Source of the DNA: CAZBBC01 sp964489835
Lineage (GTDB): Bacteria; Calditrichota; Calditrichia; JAJRVZ01
Reading direction: 5' to 3'
Length of the DNA: 16,024 nt
Assembly (NCBI GenBank): GCA_964489835.1
Contig: CAZBBC010000110.1
Coordinates: forward strand, 1 to 16,024
The notes beneath the pieces were generated by a model. The model worked only from the letters and a program-made list of their open reading frames with translations. It ran no database searches and had not been told where the DNA came from. This document shows positions 14,817 to 16,024 of this stretch, one piece after another (positions within the stretch are counted from its first letter, which is position 1; each line of letters begins with the position of its first letter). The translations under genes were made by a program, and so were the position numbers.

Positions 14817-15173
14817 GTAAATCTCATTCCGAGTTTTTACTACAAATTACATTAACACACATGACTGACTTACATAGCTAAAACATAACATTTATTCATA
14901 TAGATTTTGTCGATACTAATAACACTAATTACAGAATAGTGAACATCATGGTTATAATTTTCTGTACTCTAACGTCGAGTTTCAGCGGCACGAACGAGCG
15001 GCCACTGCTTTTCACGAACCACTAACCGTGCCCTGATTGATAATTTTAGAAAACCCGACGGGCGTTTCGCGTCCGATTGCATGCTAATGTTATAACAGAA
15101 ATTACATTGACATGGCCAATGATTTTTATTAATAATACCCGCAAGCTCTTATATAATTGCTAAAAATTGATAC
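14817..15173. other. Non-coding stretch with a GC-rich block at 14965-15097
   Basis: No gene is seen. Up to about 14960 it is AT-rich and featureless. Then a GC-rich block of about 130 nt starts with CTCTAACG and ends with ATGTTATAAC; the ends TCTAACGT and ATGTTATA are nearly inverted repeats. Inside are CAG-c-GGC/GCC-a-CTG (14982-15006) and GACGgGCG...CGCGTC (15057-15074). Size and ends recall long attC sites such as the Vibrio type, but the arms do not pair along their length. GTTATAACA (15089-15097) is complementary in 8 of 9 bases to the start of the site at 15945, which makes 15089 the probable start of the last cassette. Confidence 0.4.
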
Positions 15174-15857
15174 TCAAGGACTACCGTTCAAAAACTCCTG
15201 ACTCAACATCAACGTGATACCTTCTTCCTGATACTGTTGCATGAGTTCTTCCCATTTCTCTTCTTCTCGCAGGAAAATGCCGTCCGTGATAGTGTTTACA
15301 GTGTATCCCCGGTTTAAAGCGCCTTGGGCTGTGGCATGCAAACAGCCATCCGCATCCAATCCAACAAGATATAATTCATTCACCTGATGTTCAATCAAAA
15401 ATTCATTAAGCCTCGGATTGGAAAAGGCATCGCTTTTCGATTTAGGAAATACATGACTTGACATAATGGAGATTCGTTTATCGATCTCAGTCTCCGGATT
15501 TCCTTTAATAGCCCTTCCTCCGGCAAATAGATTAGATAACAATTTGACCAAAAAACCATCAAGTTCTTGTCGAATGTAAACGATGATGATATTTTTCTTG
15601 GATGCCGCATTAATAATCGTATTCACTGCTGCAATAATTTTCTCGGAATTTTTGTAGGGAAATGGTGCCTGTGCCGTCGCTCCTGTATAGCCTTCCTGAA
15701 TATCGATCACGAATAACGCCTGCCGTGGATATTCATACTGTTCAATCTTGGCACCCTGTGTCGGTTGTGATATGATAATGATTTGACCAATCAGCAAGCC
15801 AATAATACTAAGAACAATAATCACTACCACAATCAGGATTTTCTTTATATTGCTCAA
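15174..15857 (-). CDS. Membrane-anchored cysteine hydrolase of the isochorismatase fold
   Basis: 227 residues from a TTG at 15857, supported by GAGGAG (15870-15865) 7 nt upstream. Residues 6-30 (ILIVVVIIVLSIIGLLIGQIIII) form a transmembrane anchor or uncleaved signal. The catalytic triad of the isochorismatase superfamily is present: D52 in LFVIDIQEGY, a Lys in VFPKSKSDAF (K139 or K141) and C172 in LVGLDADGCLHATAQGAL. These enzymes hydrolyse amides or vinyl ethers (nicotinamide, carbamates, isochorismate); the substrate is not predictable here. Most relatives are cytosolic and about 180-200 residues, so the N-terminal anchor is unusual. The gene lies in a putative cassette (15089-15945 plus attC) but opposite to the preferred attC direction, so it needs its own promoter. 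Confidence 0.8.
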   Translation of the reverse strand: MSNIKKILIVVVIIVLSIIGLLIGQIIIISQPTQGAKIEQYEYPRQALFVIDIQEGYTGATAQAPFPYKNSEKIIAAVNTIINAASKKNIIIVYIRQELDGFLVKLLSNLFAGGRAIKGNPETEIDKRISIMSSHVFPKSKSDAFSNPRLNEFLIEHQVNELYLVGLDADGCLHATAQGALNRGYTVNTITDGIFLREEEKWEELMQQYQEEGITLMLSQEFLNGSP

Positions 15858-15944
15858 TTATCATCTCCTCTTTATGAGTGTTCGTGTACTGATAGGCAGG
15901 CATGCATTCAATGCTCCAATCCTATTCATTTTTTCATGTTTTAA

Positions 15945-16007
15945 TGTTATATCGGACAGGCTTAACGTACCCGCCTCAGGCGGGTCAAGTTGAAGCCGAG
16001 GTTAGCC
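15945..16007. repeat. Complete attC-like hairpin site
   Basis: From TGTTATATC (R''-like, degenerate) the strand folds on itself. GGCTT (15959-15963) pairs with AAGCC (15993-15997), AC with GT, and ACCCGCC (15969-15975) with GGCGGGT (15979-15985), around a TCA apex. It ends in GTTAGCC (16001-16007), close to GTTRRRY. Bulges lie on the right arm, as attC needs. Left and right arms repeat those of the split site at 13350/13965. A further cassette would begin at 16002 and runs off the window. Confidence 0.65.
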
Positions 16008-16024
16008 AGGATTTTTATTTATTT

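Noticed and set aside
1..16024. CRISPR arrays, tRNA or rRNA genes
   Set aside because: No regularly spaced direct repeats and no cloverleaf or rRNA-like sequence were seen on either strand.

Overview
The window looks like a mosaic stretch of a bacterial chromosome from the FCB superphylum (Calditrichota, KSB1, Ignavibacteria or a relative). The best clue is the Kelch protein at 4458-5867. It ends in the NYPNPFNP...SSGIYLY sorting/FlgD-like tail typical of secreted proteins in those groups. Base composition is moderately AT-rich, with visibly GC-richer islands at about 11.8-12.8 kb and 13.35-13.97 kb. Ribosome binding sites of the AAGGAG type are used, twice with TTG starts. The lineage is an inference, because the window holds no rRNA or marker gene.

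Region 1 (1-8.8 kb, all minus strand) encodes exported hydrolases and surface proteins. They are the start of a sialidase, a lipoprotein with a probable glycoside-hydrolase barrel and a C-terminal ligand-binding-like domain, a PA14 fragment, a periplasmic serine hydrolase, a seven-repeat Kelch propeller protein, and a GH9 enzyme. A pair of 16-18 bp palindromes lies between the Kelch and serine hydrolase genes.

Region 2 (8.7-11.7 kb, minus strand) has an M49-like (dipeptidyl peptidase III-like) lipoprotein metallopeptidase and an exported ankyrin protein. Each is followed at its stop codon by the C-terminal remnant of an unrelated gene: TrmO/TsaA behind the peptidase, and a VOC/glyoxalase protein behind the ankyrin gene. 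The PA14 piece behind the serine hydrolase repeats the pattern. Only 3' halves survive, each starting exactly where the intact gene ends, which points to repeated insertion or replacement of 5' halves.

Region 3 (about 11.8-16.0 kb) reads as an integron-type gene-cassette array without an integrase in view. Its genes are a secreted alpha/beta hydrolase, a BrnT/BrnA toxin-antitoxin pair, a HepT/MntA toxin-antitoxin pair and a membrane-anchored isochorismatase-fold hydrolase. They are separated by attC-like hairpins. For three segments the bases after a GTT boundary are reverse-complementary over 9-10 nt to the first bases of the next site (12771/13350, 13975/14670, 15089/15945). This is what is expected when a cassette's first bases and its own attC R'' box come from one circular molecule. 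The attC behind brnTA seems split by the 5' part of a group II intron on the minus strand (about 13381-13962).

In both toxin-antitoxin modules the toxin frame is broken (brnT by a single missing base, hepT by a short deletion) while the partner is intact. The cassette interpretation and the broken toxins are the most notable findings. They rest on direct reading only; no homology or folding program was run.
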